64,000 nucleotides of DNA from Eggerthella timonensis (GTDB taxonomy: Bacteria; Actinomycetota; Coriobacteriia; Coriobacteriales; Eggerthellaceae), in NCBI RefSeq assembly GCF_900184265.1, contig NZ_FXXA01000002.1:2094539-2158538 (forward strand), in the 5' to 3' direction. Under the pieces are notes generated by a model. The model was not told where the DNA came from and searched no databases. It saw only the letters and a list, made by a program, of their open reading frames with translations. Made by a program: the position numbers and the translations under genes. Positions within the stretch are counted from its first letter, which is position 1, and the number at the start of each line of letters is the position of its first letter. Positions 16,115-24,910 of the stretch are shown piece after piece.

Positions 16115-16795
16115 CTAGCTGCTCGCGAGTGCCCGGTAGACGTTCGGGTCGAGCATCGGCGCGTCGAGGACGCGCTGGACGGTCTCGGATATGCGGCCGG
16201 TTTCGCGGTACTCGGCACCCGCGGCGCGCACGGCCGCCAGGTAGGGGAGCGTCGCCGGCTCCGCCTCGGGCTCGGACAGAAGGGGCGCTTCGGTGCAGAG
16301 CACGAGCGCCGTGTCGTCGCCGAACATGCGGCGGAACTGGAACTCCAGGGAGTCGAAGTTCCCGGCGCGCTCGGGAAAGCCGCAGCCTGCCACGAGCACG
16401 TGGCGCGTGCGTGCCGCGCGTCCGTCCCGGGCCCGATGATGGGTGCGGCCGCGCTCGTCGAGGCGCATCGCGGGCGAGCTGAGGGGCAGGAGGCGATCGA
16501 GGATCGCTTTGCAGGCGGAGGGTACCCCGTAGCAGTACAGCGGCGTGGACCACACGATGAGCTCGGCGGCGGCGACGCGTTCGAGTATCCGCGCCATGTC
16601 GTCGGGCTGCACGCAGCGCCCCTCGTCTCTCCAGCAGGAGAAACAGCCTCGGCAGGGCGCGATGTCGAGCGCACTCGCCTCGATTTCGGCTCCCCGTTCG
16701 CCCATGCCCTCGAGAAACGCGCATGCGAGCTTCAACGTGTCGCTGCGCGCGCCCTTGGGCGATCCGTTCACGAGCAGCACCCGGCTTTCTTCCAT
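16115..16795 (-). CDS. flavodoxin-like NAD(P)H-dependent oxidoreductase
   Basis: Protein of 226 aa of the NADPH-dependent FMN reductase superfamily. NGSPKGARSDTLKLA near residue 10 is the flavin phosphate loop. The CRGCFSCW cluster and a DDM segment follow, as in the iron-sulfur flavoprotein/multimeric flavodoxin group common in anaerobes. WSTPLYCYGVPSACKAILDR lines the flavin. The start is the ATG at 16795. An isolated gene; the substrate is unknown. The two cysteines of CRGC may bind a cluster or be redox-active. Confidence 0.85.
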   Translation of the reverse strand: MEESRVLLVNGSPKGARSDTLKLACAFLEGMGERGAEIEASALDIAPCRGCFSCWRDEGRCVQPDDMARILERVAAAELIVWSTPLYCYGVPSACKAILDRLLPLSSPAMRLDERGRTHHRARDGRAARTRHVLVAGCGFPERAGNFDSLEFQFRRMFGDDTALVLCTEAPLLSEPEAEPATLPYLAAVRAAGAEYRETGRISETVQRVLDAPMLDPNVYRALASS

Positions 16796-16967
16796 GACGA
16801 TCCTTTCGCGGGACGTTCCGACGACGAGAGCGTACCGCTGCGTGCGAGGTTCGCCAACCGACGCTCCGTAGAGCGAGGGGCTCGATTGCGTCGGCGTCCG
16901 CCCGCGCGCCTGTGGTTTCTCCTTCACGGGGCGGCTTCGGGCATCGTGCGGGGCGGGCTCGGGTGGT

Positions 16968-17042
16968 AGAATCGTCAGCGCTGCCCGCGCGTGCGCGGAC
17001 GGCGAGCAGAAACCTTGCATGAGGCCGCGAATCGCGGCTTTT
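16968..17042 (+). promoter_or_regulatory. mfd promoter and terminator-like leader hairpin
   Basis: A -10-like TAGAAT (16968-16973) lies upstream of mfd. In the presumed leader a GC-rich hairpin (GCCGCG, AAT loop, CGCGGC; 17024-17038) is followed directly by TTTT, the form of an intrinsic terminator. It sits about 40 bases before the mfd start codon and could attenuate mfd transcription. Confidence 0.4.
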
Positions 17043-17084
17043 CGTGCTGCTCGCATACGGAATGCATACGGAAGAGGACGCGCC

Positions 17085-20000
17085 ATGCTCATCGACTCAT
17101 TGACGTTCACCCTGGAGAAATCGGGCTGCCTCGACGCGTTCTGGGGCAGGCTCGACGAGGGCGAGGACGGCACGCTCGGCGTGGCCTCGTCGGCGCGCCC
17201 GTTCCTCGTGGCGGCGCGCTTCGCGCACAAGCCCCAGCCGACGCTCGTCGTGGTGGCCGGCGAGGACGCCGCCGTCGCGTTCTCGCGCAGCCTGGCCGCC
17301 TATCTGGGCGACGAGCGGGTCATGCGCTTCCCCGAGCGCAGCGACTACCCCTTCGTCGCGAAGCCCAGCGACCCCGCCCAGGTGGCGCGCCGCATGGAGG
17401 CCGTGCACGCGCTGGCCAGCGGCCGCGAGACGGTGGTGGTGGCCAGCGCCCGCGCGCTCGTGCGCACGCTGCCCCCGGTCGGCTCCGACGTGCACCTGCC
17501 GGTGGCGCTCGTTGCGGGCAGCGAGCTGGCCGCCATGCCCGGCGCCCAGGCGGCGAGCGTCACCGAGTTCGAGGACCTCGCGCACGCGCTCGAGGAGCGC
17601 GGCTACCGGAACACCGGCGAGCTGGACGGCCCCGGCACCTTCGCCGTGCGCGGCGGCACCGTGGACGTGTACCCCGGCAACCTCGTGTACCCGGTGCGGC
17701 TCGACTTCTTCGGCGACGAGCTGGAGGAGATCCGCCGCATCGTGCCCACCACGGGCCAGACCATCCAAGCGCTTCCAAGCGTGAGCATCTATCCCGTGGT
17801 GGAATTCTCGTGCTCGAAGCGGGGCCTGGCCCGCGCGCGCCAGAAGCTCGAGCGTCCTGCGCAGACGAACCCCGTGCTGCGCGACGTGCTGGAGAAGCTG
17901 GACGGGGGGCTTCGCTTCGACGGCTCCGACATGCTGCTGCCGTACCTGTACGCCACCACGTCCACGCTCGGCGACTACGTGCGCCCCGGCGCGCTCACCG
18001 CGCTGTTGGAACCGCGCTCGCTGTTCGACGACATGAGCCACGCCTACGACGACGTCGTGGGCCGTGCGAAGGGGTCGAGCATCCCGGTGGAGGGCTTGTA
18101 CGCCGAGCCCGGGGCCGTGAGCTTCGGCGAGGGGCAGCGCGCCACGTACGTGTCCATCATGCGCGTGGGCGGGCACGTGGACGACGAGCTGCCCGTGAAG
18201 CGCGTGGAGGTGGCGGGCCATCCCGACAAGCTGTTCGGGCGGTTGCGCAGCCTCGTGGACACCGACTACACCGTGGTGTTCAGCGCGCCCAACTTCCGGG
18301 CCCGCCAGGACATGAAGCTGGCGTTCGTGGACCACGGCCTGCCGATCCAGGAGACGCTGGATGTCCCAAATGGGGACAGTCCCCGTTTGGGACATTCCGC
18401 TGGTGAAGAGACCGAGGGCGCGGCCAAGCGCCGCCTGCGCCGCGGCGTGGTGAACGTCGTGGACGTGGACGTGCCGCTCGGGATGATCATCCCGAAGGCG
18501 AAGCTGGCCATCGTGAGCCTGTCCGACACGCAGGGTTCGTCCTCGTCGCGGCCGTCGCGCCATGTGGACATCACCGAGATCACCTTCCCCTACCAACCGG
18601 GCGACTACGTGGTGCACGCCGCGCACGGCGTGGCCTATTTCAAGGAGCTCGTGCGGCGCGACGTGGACGGTACGGCGCGCGACTACCTGCTGCTGGAGTA
18701 CTCCGAAGGCGACAAGCTGTACGTGCCGGTGGAACAGCTCGACCGCGTGACGCGCTACGTGGGGCCGGAGGGCGCGAGCCCGCGCCTCACGCGCCTCAAC
18801 ACGGCCGACTGGTCCCGCGCGCTCGCCAAGGCGCGCAAGGCCACGAAGAAGCTCGCGTTCGACCTCGTCGACGTGTACGCCCGGCGCGCGTCCACGCAAG
18901 GGTACCGCTTCGGCCCCGACACCGCGGCCCAGCGCGAGATGGAAGAGGCGTTCCCCTACCAGGAGACGCCCGACCAGCTGGCGGCCATCGCCGACGTGAA
19001 GGCCGACATGCAGTCGGCGAAGCCCATGGACCGCCTCGTGTGCGGCGACGTGGGCTTCGGCAAGACCGAGGTGGCCCTGCGCGCCGCGTTCAAGGCGACG
19101 CAGGACTCCAAGCAGGTGATGGTGCTGTGCCCCACCACCATCCTCGCGCAGCAGCACTACACGAACTTCAAGGAGCGCTGCGAACCCTTCGGCGTGCGCG
19201 TGGAGGTGCTCTCGCGCTTCCGCACGCCCGCGCAGCAGGCCGCCGCGCTCAAAGGCTTCCAAGAAGGCGACGTGGACGTGCTCGTGGGCACGCATCGCCT
19301 GCTCAGCCGCGACGTGAACCCCCACGATCTGGGGCTGGTCATCATCGACGAGGAGCAGCGCTTCGGCGTGGGCCACAAGGAGCAGCTGAAGAACCTGCGC
19401 GAGTCCATCGACGTGCTCACGCTGTCGGCCACGCCCATCCCGCGCACGATGCAGATGTCGCTGTCGGGCGTGCGCGACATGAGCCTCATCCTCACGCCTC
19501 CCGACGAGCGCCGCCCCGTCGAGGTGCACGTGGGCGAGTGGGATCCCGACGTGGTGAGCGGCGCCATCCGGCGCGAGCTGGCGCGCGGCGGCCAAGTGTA
19601 CTACGTGTCGAACCGCGTGCGCTCCATCGAGGAGGCCGTGCGCCGCGTCACGTCGGCCGCGGGCGAGGCGCGCGTGGGCGTGGCGCACGGCCAGATGTCG
19701 AAAGAGCAGCTCGAACGCGTGATGGAGGACTTCAGCGCCGGCGAGCTGGACGTGCTCGTGGCCACCACCATCATCGAGAGCGGTATCGACAACCCGCACA
19801 CGAACACGCTCATCATCGAGGACTCGCAGCGCCTTGGCCTGGCGCAGATGTACCAGCTCAAGGGCCGCGTGGGCCGCTCGTCCACGCAGGCGTACGCGTA
19901 TTTCATGTTCCCCGAGCACATGGAGCTCACCGAGGAGGCGGCCGCGCGCCTGACGGCGCTGGGCGAGCACACCGACCTCGGCAGCGGTATGCGCATCGCG

Positions 20001-20594
20001 ATGCGCGACCTCGAGATCCGCGGCGCGGGCAGCCTCTTGGGAGCCGAGCAGAGCGGCAACATGTCCTCAGTGGGCTTCGACCTGTTCGCGCAGATGCTGT
20101 CCCAGGCGGTGAACGCCACGCGCGAGGGCGACCTCAAGGCGATGGACTCGCTTCCGCCTGCGCTCTCCGACATCACGGTGAACGTCCCGGGGCACACCTA
20201 CCTGCCCGAGGAGTACGTGCCCGATGCCGACGAGCGCGTGCTGTGGTACCGCAAGATCGCGTCGGCCGCAACCGAGCAGGCCGTCGCCGATGTGGCTGCC
20301 GACCTGGCCGACAAGCGACCCGACATGCCGCAGGCGGCGAAGAACCTGCTGGAGAAGGCGCGCATCAAGGCCTACGCGAACGAGCACCACATCAAGACCG
20401 TGTCGGTGACGGGCGGCAAGCTGGTGGTGGAGCCCATCGACGTCTCCCGCGACAAGATGACGGGTCTGCGCCGCGCGGGCGGGCGCTACCTGGCCGACAA
20501 GCGGAAGCTGTCGCTGCCCCTGCGCTACTTCAAGCTGGACGAGGGCGACAACCTGCTGGGCCCCGTCGCGCAGTTCCTCGAGGAGCTGGCATGA
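17085..20594 (+). CDS. mfd: transcription-repair coupling factor Mfd
   Basis: ATP-dependent translocase (1169 aa) that removes RNA polymerase stalled at lesions and recruits UvrA. Visible in order are the N-terminal UvrB-like module, the CarD/TRCF polymerase-interacting domain (about 500-560, YQPGDYVVHAAHGVAYF), the helicase core with Walker A GDVGFGKTE near residue 653 and DEEQRFGV, and the C-terminal regulatory domain. I chose ATG 17085 (GAAGAGG upstream) over an ATG at 17019 that would place the leader hairpin inside the gene. Residues 426-437 (DVPNGDSPRLGH) are encoded by a REP-like palindrome inserted in frame. The length is within the family range. Confidence 0.97.
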   Translation: MLIDSLTFTLEKSGCLDAFWGRLDEGEDGTLGVASSARPFLVAARFAHKPQPTLVVVAGEDAAVAFSRSLAAYLGDERVMRFPERSDYPFVAKPSDPAQVARRMEAVHALASGRETVVVASARALVRTLPPVGSDVHLPVALVAGSELAAMPGAQAASVTEFEDLAHALEERGYRNTGELDGPGTFAVRGGTVDVYPGNLVYPVRLDFFGDELEEIRRIVPTTGQTIQALPSVSIYPVVEFSCSKRGLARARQKLERPAQTNPVLRDVLEKLDGGLRFDGSDMLLPYLYATTSTLGDYVRPGALTALLEPRSLFDDMSHAYDDVVGRAKGSSIPVEGLYAEPGAVSFGEGQRATYVSIMRVGGHVDDELPVKRVEVAGHPDKLFGRLRSLVDTDYTVVFSAPNFRARQDMKLAFVDHGLPIQETLDVPNGDSPRLGHSAGEETEGAAKRRLRRGVVNVVDVDVPLGMIIPKAKLAIVSLSDTQGSSSSRPSRHVDITEITFPYQPGDYVVHAAHGVAYFKELVRRDVDGTARDYLLLEYSEGDKLYVPVEQLDRVTRYVGPEGASPRLTRLNTADWSRALAKARKATKKLAFDLVDVYARRASTQGYRFGPDTAAQREMEEAFPYQETPDQLAAIADVKADMQSAKPMDRLVCGDVGFGKTEVALRAAFKATQDSKQVMVLCPTTILAQQHYTNFKERCEPFGVRVEVLSRFRTPAQQAAALKGFQEGDVDVLVGTHRLLSRDVNPHDLGLVIIDEEQRFGVGHKEQLKNLRESIDVLTLSATPIPRTMQMSLSGVRDMSLILTPPDERRPVEVHVGEWDPDVVSGAIRRELARGGQVYYVSNRVRSIEEAVRRVTSAAGEARVGVAHGQMSKEQLERVMEDFSAGELDVLVATTIIESGIDNPHTNTLIIEDSQRLGLAQMYQLKGRVGRSSTQAYAYFMFPEHMELTEEAAARLTALGEHTDLGSGMRIAMRDLEIRGAGSLLGAEQSGNMSSVGFDLFAQMLSQAVNATREGDLKAMDSLPPALSDITVNVPGHTYLPEEYVPDADERVLWYRKIASAATEQAVADVAADLADKRPDMPQAAKNLLEKARIKAYANEHHIKTVSVTGGKLVVEPIDVSRDKMTGLRRAGGRYLADKRKLSLPLRYFKLDEGDNLLGPVAQFLEELA
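18362..18394. repeat. REP-like palindrome inside mfd
   Basis: A 33-base near-perfect inverted repeat: TGTCCCAAATGGGGAC, a central A, then GTCCCCGTTTGGGACA. The arms pair over 16 positions with a single T-G wobble. The GGGGACNGTCCCC core is the type found in repetitive extragenic palindromes mobilised by REP-associated tyrosine transposases. It is the only copy I saw in this window, and it lies inside an open reading frame without breaking it. Confidence 0.8.
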
Positions 20595-21628
20595 GGGAGG
20601 GGATAGCGCAGGGGGAGGCGTTGTTCCGCCGCCGCCACCTGAAGGGCGTGGCCAGCGCGCTCGTGGGCGCGGGGCTGTGGGGCTTCTCGGGCGCGTGCGC
20701 GCAGTACCTGCTGGCGAACTACGACATCACGCCTTCGTTCATCACCGCCGTGCGCATGCTGGGCGCCGGCGCGCTGTTCCTGATCGTGCTGGCCGTGCGC
20801 AACCGCGCGCAGCTGGCGGCGATGCTCGGCGACAAGCGCACGCTCGGCCAGCTGGCCGTGTTCGGCGGCGTCGGTCTGTTCCTGTGCCAGATCACCTACA
20901 CCATCGTGATCGGCTACACGAACGCGGGCACCGCCACCGTGCTGCAGACCACCGGCATCGCGTTCGTCATGCTGTTCACCTGCGCCGCCACGCGCCGGCT
21001 GCCGCGGGCGCGCGAGGCGGTGGGGCTCGTCGCCGCCATCGCGGCCACCTGGCTCATCGCCACGCAGGGCGATCCGAACGCGCTGTACCTTCCGCTCGTG
21101 GGCCTGGCCTGGGGCATCGCGAACGGGCTGTCGGTGGCGTTCTACATCATGTACCCGAAGAAGCTGTTCGCCCGCTGGGGCAGCTTCGCGGTGACGGGCA
21201 TCGGCATGCTGTTCGGCGGCGTGGTGGCCACGGCGGTGTACCTCGGCGGGGTGGCGCTCGGCGAGCCGCTCGCGCTGCCGTCGCTCGACGCGATGGGCGT
21301 AGCCGTGTTCGCCGCGTTCATCGTGGTGGGCACGTTCGCGGCGTTCGCGCTGTACCTGCACGGCGTGTCGGTGGTGGGCTCGGTCGAGGGCAGCCTGCTG
21401 GGCGCCATCGAGCCCGTCAGCGCCACCGTGTTCGCCACGCTGTGGCTGGGCACCGCGTTCACCGGCGCCGACCTCGCCGGCTGCGCCCTCATGATCGCCA
21501 TGATCTTCCTGGTGACGGGCGAGAAGCCGCGTCCGCAGCAGGAAGCGCCCCGCGAGGACGAGCCGTCCGTCGCCGAACCGACCGATAGCGCGCAGGGCCG
21601 CGCGGAAAGGAAGACCGTCCATGAATAA
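20591..21628 (+). CDS. EamA/DMT superfamily transporter
   Basis: Drug/metabolite transporter of 345 aa with ten hydrophobic helices in two EamA repeats (the first opens GVASALVGAGLWGFSGACAQYLL, the second PLVGLAWGIANGLSVAFYIMYP) and a hydrophilic, proline- and glutamate-rich C-terminal tail of about 35 residues. It probably exports amino acids or small metabolites, though the substrate is not evident. The start ATG overlaps the mfd stop codon by four bases and its end overlaps the next gene by eight, so mfd, transporter and hydrolase form one transcription unit. Confidence 0.88.
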   Translation: MREGIAQGEALFRRRHLKGVASALVGAGLWGFSGACAQYLLANYDITPSFITAVRMLGAGALFLIVLAVRNRAQLAAMLGDKRTLGQLAVFGGVGLFLCQITYTIVIGYTNAGTATVLQTTGIAFVMLFTCAATRRLPRAREAVGLVAAIAATWLIATQGDPNALYLPLVGLAWGIANGLSVAFYIMYPKKLFARWGSFAVTGIGMLFGGVVATAVYLGGVALGEPLALPSLDAMGVAVFAAFIVVGTFAAFALYLHGVSVVGSVEGSLLGAIEPVSATVFATLWLGTAFTGADLAGCALMIAMIFLVTGEKPRPQQEAPREDEPSVAEPTDSAQGRAERKTVHE

Positions 21629-22622
21629 GGTGCGCCGGCGCTATATCGAATCGTGCGAGGTGTCGCAGCTCGTCCGCTACGAGCTGGGCGGTGTGGAGCA
21701 GAAGGCGATGGTGGAAGGTCGTCATAAGGACGCGCCCGTGTTGATCTTCCTGCACGGCGGGCCGGGCTCGCCGCTTCCCATCTCGGTAGGCACGCGCGGC
21801 ATGTTCCCGGACATCGTGGACCGCCACGTGCTGGTGGCGTGGGACCAGCTGGGGTGCGGCGCGAATCGGCGCCGACTCGGCGACGACGCGTGCATCGATT
21901 GCTACGTGGACATGACGCTCGACCTGGTGCGCGCGGTGCGGCGCGACTTCCCCGACAACGAGGTGAACTTGCTCGGCGTGTCGTGGGGTTCCATCCTGGC
22001 GGCGCGGGCGGCCGCGCGCGAGCCGGGGCTCGTCGACCGCGTGGTGACGTACGGCCAGGTGCTGAAGGAGCTCGGCTTCAACGACGAGGTGTTCGAGGCG
22101 CTCGGGCGCTCGGCGATGCCCGACAAGCTCAAGGCCCGGCTGAGCGCGGTTCGCGAGTCGGGCGTGCGCGACCTGAAGACGGGCATGCTGCTGGCCGGGT
22201 GGGTGCGGAAATACACCGAGGGCTATCAGGCGCAGGGCGGCGGCACGATGCCCGTCGGCGCGTTCGTGCGCGGTCTGCTGGAGAGTCCCGACTACACCCT
22301 GCGCGATCTGGTTGCGGCCGTTTCAAACGATTTCTCGCGCAGCGAGCGCCTGTTCGCGGAGTTGTTCGCCATCGATCTGTCCGAGGAGCTTGCGAACATG
22401 GAGGTACCGTACCTCGTCGTGCAGGGCGAGACGGACATCGTCACGTCCACCCGCGCGCTCCGCACGTTCGTTGCGGAATGCGGCAACCCCAACCTGCACT
22501 ACGCCGAAGCCCCGCGCAGCGGGCACATGCCCGGCACGGTCGGCATGGATCTGCTGTTCGAGCGCATGGCCGACTTCTTGGGCGCGCCGACGCCCTCGTT
22601 GCATCAGGCCTCTTCTTCGTAG
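21621..22622 (+). CDS. alpha/beta hydrolase, proline iminopeptidase-like
   Basis: Cytosolic hydrolase of 333 aa. The oxyanion motif HGGPGSP (about 46-52), the nucleophile elbow GVSWGS, the aspartate in QGETDIV and the histidine in RSGHMPG give a complete Ser-Asp-His triad of the type seen in prolyl aminopeptidases (family S33). The true substrate could be a peptide, ester or amide. Its start lies within the last codons of the transporter gene. The last 19 bases overlap the convergent SdpI-like gene. Confidence 0.87.
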   Translation: MNKVRRRYIESCEVSQLVRYELGGVEQKAMVEGRHKDAPVLIFLHGGPGSPLPISVGTRGMFPDIVDRHVLVAWDQLGCGANRRRLGDDACIDCYVDMTLDLVRAVRRDFPDNEVNLLGVSWGSILAARAAAREPGLVDRVVTYGQVLKELGFNDEVFEALGRSAMPDKLKARLSAVRESGVRDLKTGMLLAGWVRKYTEGYQAQGGGTMPVGAFVRGLLESPDYTLRDLVAAVSNDFSRSERLFAELFAIDLSEELANMEVPYLVVQGETDIVTSTRALRTFVAECGNPNLHYAEAPRSGHMPGTVGMDLLFERMADFLGAPTPSLHQASSS

Positions 22623-23260
22623 TGTTTCCGGTAGTACGCGTGGGTCGCCGCGATGCTCGCGGCGGCGGTCGCCAGGAGGATGACGACCATGGCGGGCATG
22701 ACGAGGTCGATCGGCAGCGCGAGGCCTCCTGCGATCGTCAGCGCGCCAGCTGCGATCATCGCGTAACCGCCGAAGCGCTGCGACTTGCGCCACACCTCGT
22801 CGTTGCTGAGGCTCCAGGGCGTGCGCACGCCGAACGAGCCGTTCCGGTCCGACTTCGGCATGACGTTGCCGCAGACGATGAACGCGATGCCGGCGATGAG
22901 GGCGCCGCCCCTGCTGACGTTGAAGAGGTCAGCGCTGAAAGGCGAGGCGCTTTCGGGAAACGCGTTCGCGTATATGATCAGCGAGAACACGAGCAGCAGG
23001 GCCAACAGCGCGATGTCGGCTTTCAGGAGCTTGCCGCCGTCGCGCTCGTCGCTGCGCTTTGCGGTGAAGGCGAGGCCCAGGCCGAACACGAGCGCGAGCG
23101 CCGGGAACCACAGGTGCTCGTACTTGCTGCCGATGCGGTTCGCGTCGCCGTTGGCGCCGAAGTGGACGGGAACCTGGTCGGGCATGAGCGCGAGGAACGC
23201 CGCCGTTATCGCGAGGTTGAGCGCGACCAGGATGAAAACTGCACGGTAGAGGTTCTTCAT
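22604..23260 (-). CDS. SdpI/DUF1648 family membrane protein
   Basis: Membrane protein of 218 aa. The N-terminal hydrophobic segment with PDQVPVHFGANGDANRIGSK is DUF1648, and the C-terminal half with FGVRTPWSLSNDEVWRKSQRFGGYAM is the SdpI signature. In Bacillus subtilis SdpI is a signal-transducing immunity protein that titrates the repressor SdpR. The gene directly upstream, with a four-base overlap, encodes an SdpR-like regulator, so the sensing pair is conserved. No SdpABC toxin genes are present in this window. Six hydrophobic helices are likely. Confidence 0.87.
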   Translation of the reverse strand: MKNLYRAVFILVALNLAITAAFLALMPDQVPVHFGANGDANRIGSKYEHLWFPALALVFGLGLAFTAKRSDERDGGKLLKADIALLALLLVFSLIIYANAFPESASPFSADLFNVSRGGALIAGIAFIVCGNVMPKSDRNGSFGVRTPWSLSNDEVWRKSQRFGGYAMIAAGALTIAGGLALPIDLVMPAMVVILLATAAASIAATHAYYRKHYEEEA

Positions 23261-23526
23261 TCGCCTTGCTCCTTCAGGTTGGCGATCCATAGCAGCGTCT
23301 CTTCGAGCACGGACGCCTTCAGCTCGTAGTAGATGCGCTTGCCCTCGCGGTAGTCGCGCACGAGACCGGCGCTCTTGAGCACCGAGAGGTGCCGCGACAC
23401 GGCGGGGGCGGAGATGTCGAACAGGTCGGCGATGTCGCCGGCTGGCATGCGCCCTTGCTTCAGGTGTTCGAGGATCTCCCTCCTCACGGGGTCGGACAGC
23501 GCTTTCAGCGTTTCCTGGATGCCCAT
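23257..23526 (-). CDS. ArsR family regulator, SdpR-like
   Basis: Small winged-helix repressor of 89 aa starting MGIQETLKALSDPVRREILEHLK. The recognition helix segment DISAPAVSRHLSVLKSAGLV is clear, and no metal-binding cysteine pair is seen, consistent with the SdpR group rather than metal sensors. The ATG at 23526 has GGAG seven bases upstream. An AT-rich inverted repeat lies 18 bases upstream and is its likely operator. It is overlapped by the SdpI-like gene, its probable antagonist at the membrane. Confidence 0.92.
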   Translation of the reverse strand: MGIQETLKALSDPVRREILEHLKQGRMPAGDIADLFDISAPAVSRHLSVLKSAGLVRDYREGKRIYYELKASVLEETLLWIANLKEQGE

Positions 23527-23543
23527 CGGCCTGCTCCGTAAAC

Positions 23544-23563
23544 ATTTAACAATATGGTTAAAT
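23544..23563 (-). promoter_or_regulatory. operator of the SdpR/SdpI operon
   Basis: Perfect inverted repeat ATTTAAC, six-base spacer, GTTAAAT, immediately upstream of the ArsR-type gene. This AT-rich site stands out in the GC-rich background and matches the size of ArsR-family operators. Confidence 0.75.
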
Positions 23564-23840
23564 ATAACGCCTCGGGAGCGGATATGCAAGCTGGCGCGAG
23601 GGGAGGCTCCGGTTGTGGGCGCAAATCGGCACCTATGACAATTTCGGGACGCACGGAATCGGCCTCGATGCGCTGGCGGCAAGTGAAAGCCCAGGTGGAC
23701 GAGAATTCTTGGAAGGTTCGGGCTCTTTCGTCGCCCGCAAGATCGTCATGGGTTTCGATTTGCGCCCAATCGGGCATTCCCCAAGTCGCCCGATTTGCTA
23801 CGATGGTCGAGAACGGTCGGGCGAGAAGAAAGGTGCGGGC

Positions 23841-24323
23841 ATGGGCTTTGAGGTGCGGGTCGAGCAGATGGGCGAGCGCGCGGTCTACGGGGCGGGCGCG
23901 GCGTCGAACGACCGGACGCTCTCGCGCGACATCGACCGTCTGGCGAAGGCGTATGCGGAAGCGGCCGGCGCGCCCGCGGACAGCACGGTGCCGTTGTTCG
24001 TGATTTCGCGCGGCTACGACCCTTCCACGGGCGACTGCGAGCTGTTCGTCGGCGGGGAGGTCGAGGCGGACGGGCTCGAGCGCTTTACGATCCCGGCCGG
24101 CGCGTACGCGCGTCTCGAGCTGGCCCCCGCGCTGCGCGCTCTGTGGGGCGCCTCCATCGGCAAGGCGAAGCGCTGGCTGTACACCCAGTGGCTCCCGACG
24201 AGCGGCTACGCCGCCCTCAACCTGGAATACGAACACCATACCGAGAAGACCTTGGGCAGGCATCCGCGGGTCGACCTGCTGTTCGCCATCGAGAAGAAGC
24301 AAGCGGAAGGGACGTGCCGATGA
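23841..24323 (+). CDS. GyrI-like small-molecule binding domain protein
   Basis: Protein of 160 aa beginning MGFEVRVEQMGERAVYGAG. The pattern, with VSRGY/ISRGYDPSTGD in the middle, IPAGAYARLEL and a C-terminal WLPTSGYAALNLEYEHH segment, matches the GyrI-like/AraC effector-binding fold, here without any DNA-binding domain. Such proteins bind hydrophobic, often cationic drugs, and some hydrolyse cyclopropanoid toxins. The start at 23841 follows a GAAAGG-type site; a longer open frame exists upstream but lacks a ribosome site. It is the first of four overlapping genes. Confidence 0.78.
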   Translation: MGFEVRVEQMGERAVYGAGAASNDRTLSRDIDRLAKAYAEAAGAPADSTVPLFVISRGYDPSTGDCELFVGGEVEADGLERFTIPAGAYARLELAPALRALWGASIGKAKRWLYTQWLPTSGYAALNLEYEHHTEKTLGRHPRVDLLFAIEKKQAEGTCR

Positions 24324-24910
24324 AGGTTCTGCTGTTGTGCTGCAAGGGGTTCGAGACGATGGAGCTCAGCCCGTTCGTCGATGTGATGGGGTGGGCGCGC
24401 GACGACTTCGGTCACGACGTCGAAGTGGATCTGTGCGGGTTCGCGCCCATGACGACCAGCACGTTCGGGGTATCCGTGGCAATGGACGCGCTCGTCGGCG
24501 ACGTGCGTGCCGACGACTACGACGCCCTCGCCGTGCCGGGCGGCTACGAGGAGTACGGCTTCTACGAGGAGGCGTACGACGAGCGCGCGCTGGCGCTGAT
24601 CCGCGCGTTCGACGCGGCGTGCAAGCCCATCGCGTCGATCTGCGTGGGAGCGCTTCCCCTCGGCAAGAGCGGCATCCTGGCCGGGCGTCGCGCGACGACG
24701 TACCACCTGGGAGACGGTTCGCGTCAGCGCCAGCTGGCGGGGTTCGGCGCGCAGGTGGTGAACGAGCCCGTGGTGGTGGACGGCAACGTCGTCACGTCCT
24801 GGTGTCCGCAGACCGCCCCCTTCGTGGCCTTCGAGCTGCTGGCGAAGCTGACCTCGCGCGAAGCGGCGCACGAGGTGATGCGGGCGATGGGGTTTACCCA
24901 TGATGGGTGA
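24320..24910 (+). CDS. DJ-1/PfpI family protein
   Basis: Glutamine amidotransferase-like protein of 196 aa. The nucleophile elbow ASICVGALPLG places a cysteine near residue 108, preceded by the conserved glutamate region (VPGGYEEYGFYEE). This matches the ThiJ/DJ-1/PfpI superfamily, whose members act as glyoxalases, protein deglycases, chaperones or amidases. The start ATG overlaps the previous stop codon by four bases. The family assignment is secure, the activity is not. Confidence 0.87.
   Translation: MKVLLLCCKGFETMELSPFVDVMGWARDDFGHDVEVDLCGFAPMTTSTFGVSVAMDALVGDVRADDYDALAVPGGYEEYGFYEEAYDERALALIRAFDAACKPIASICVGALPLGKSGILAGRRATTYHLGDGSRQRQLAGFGAQVVNEPVVVDGNVVTSWCPQTAPFVAFELLAKLTSREAAHEVMRAMGFTHDG

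Noticed and set aside
17097-19970. Very long open frame on the minus strand opposite mfd
   Set aside because: It is a mirror of mfd codon bias in high-GC DNA: rich in Arg, His and Ala with no domain and no ribosome site, while mfd motifs on the plus strand are unambiguous.
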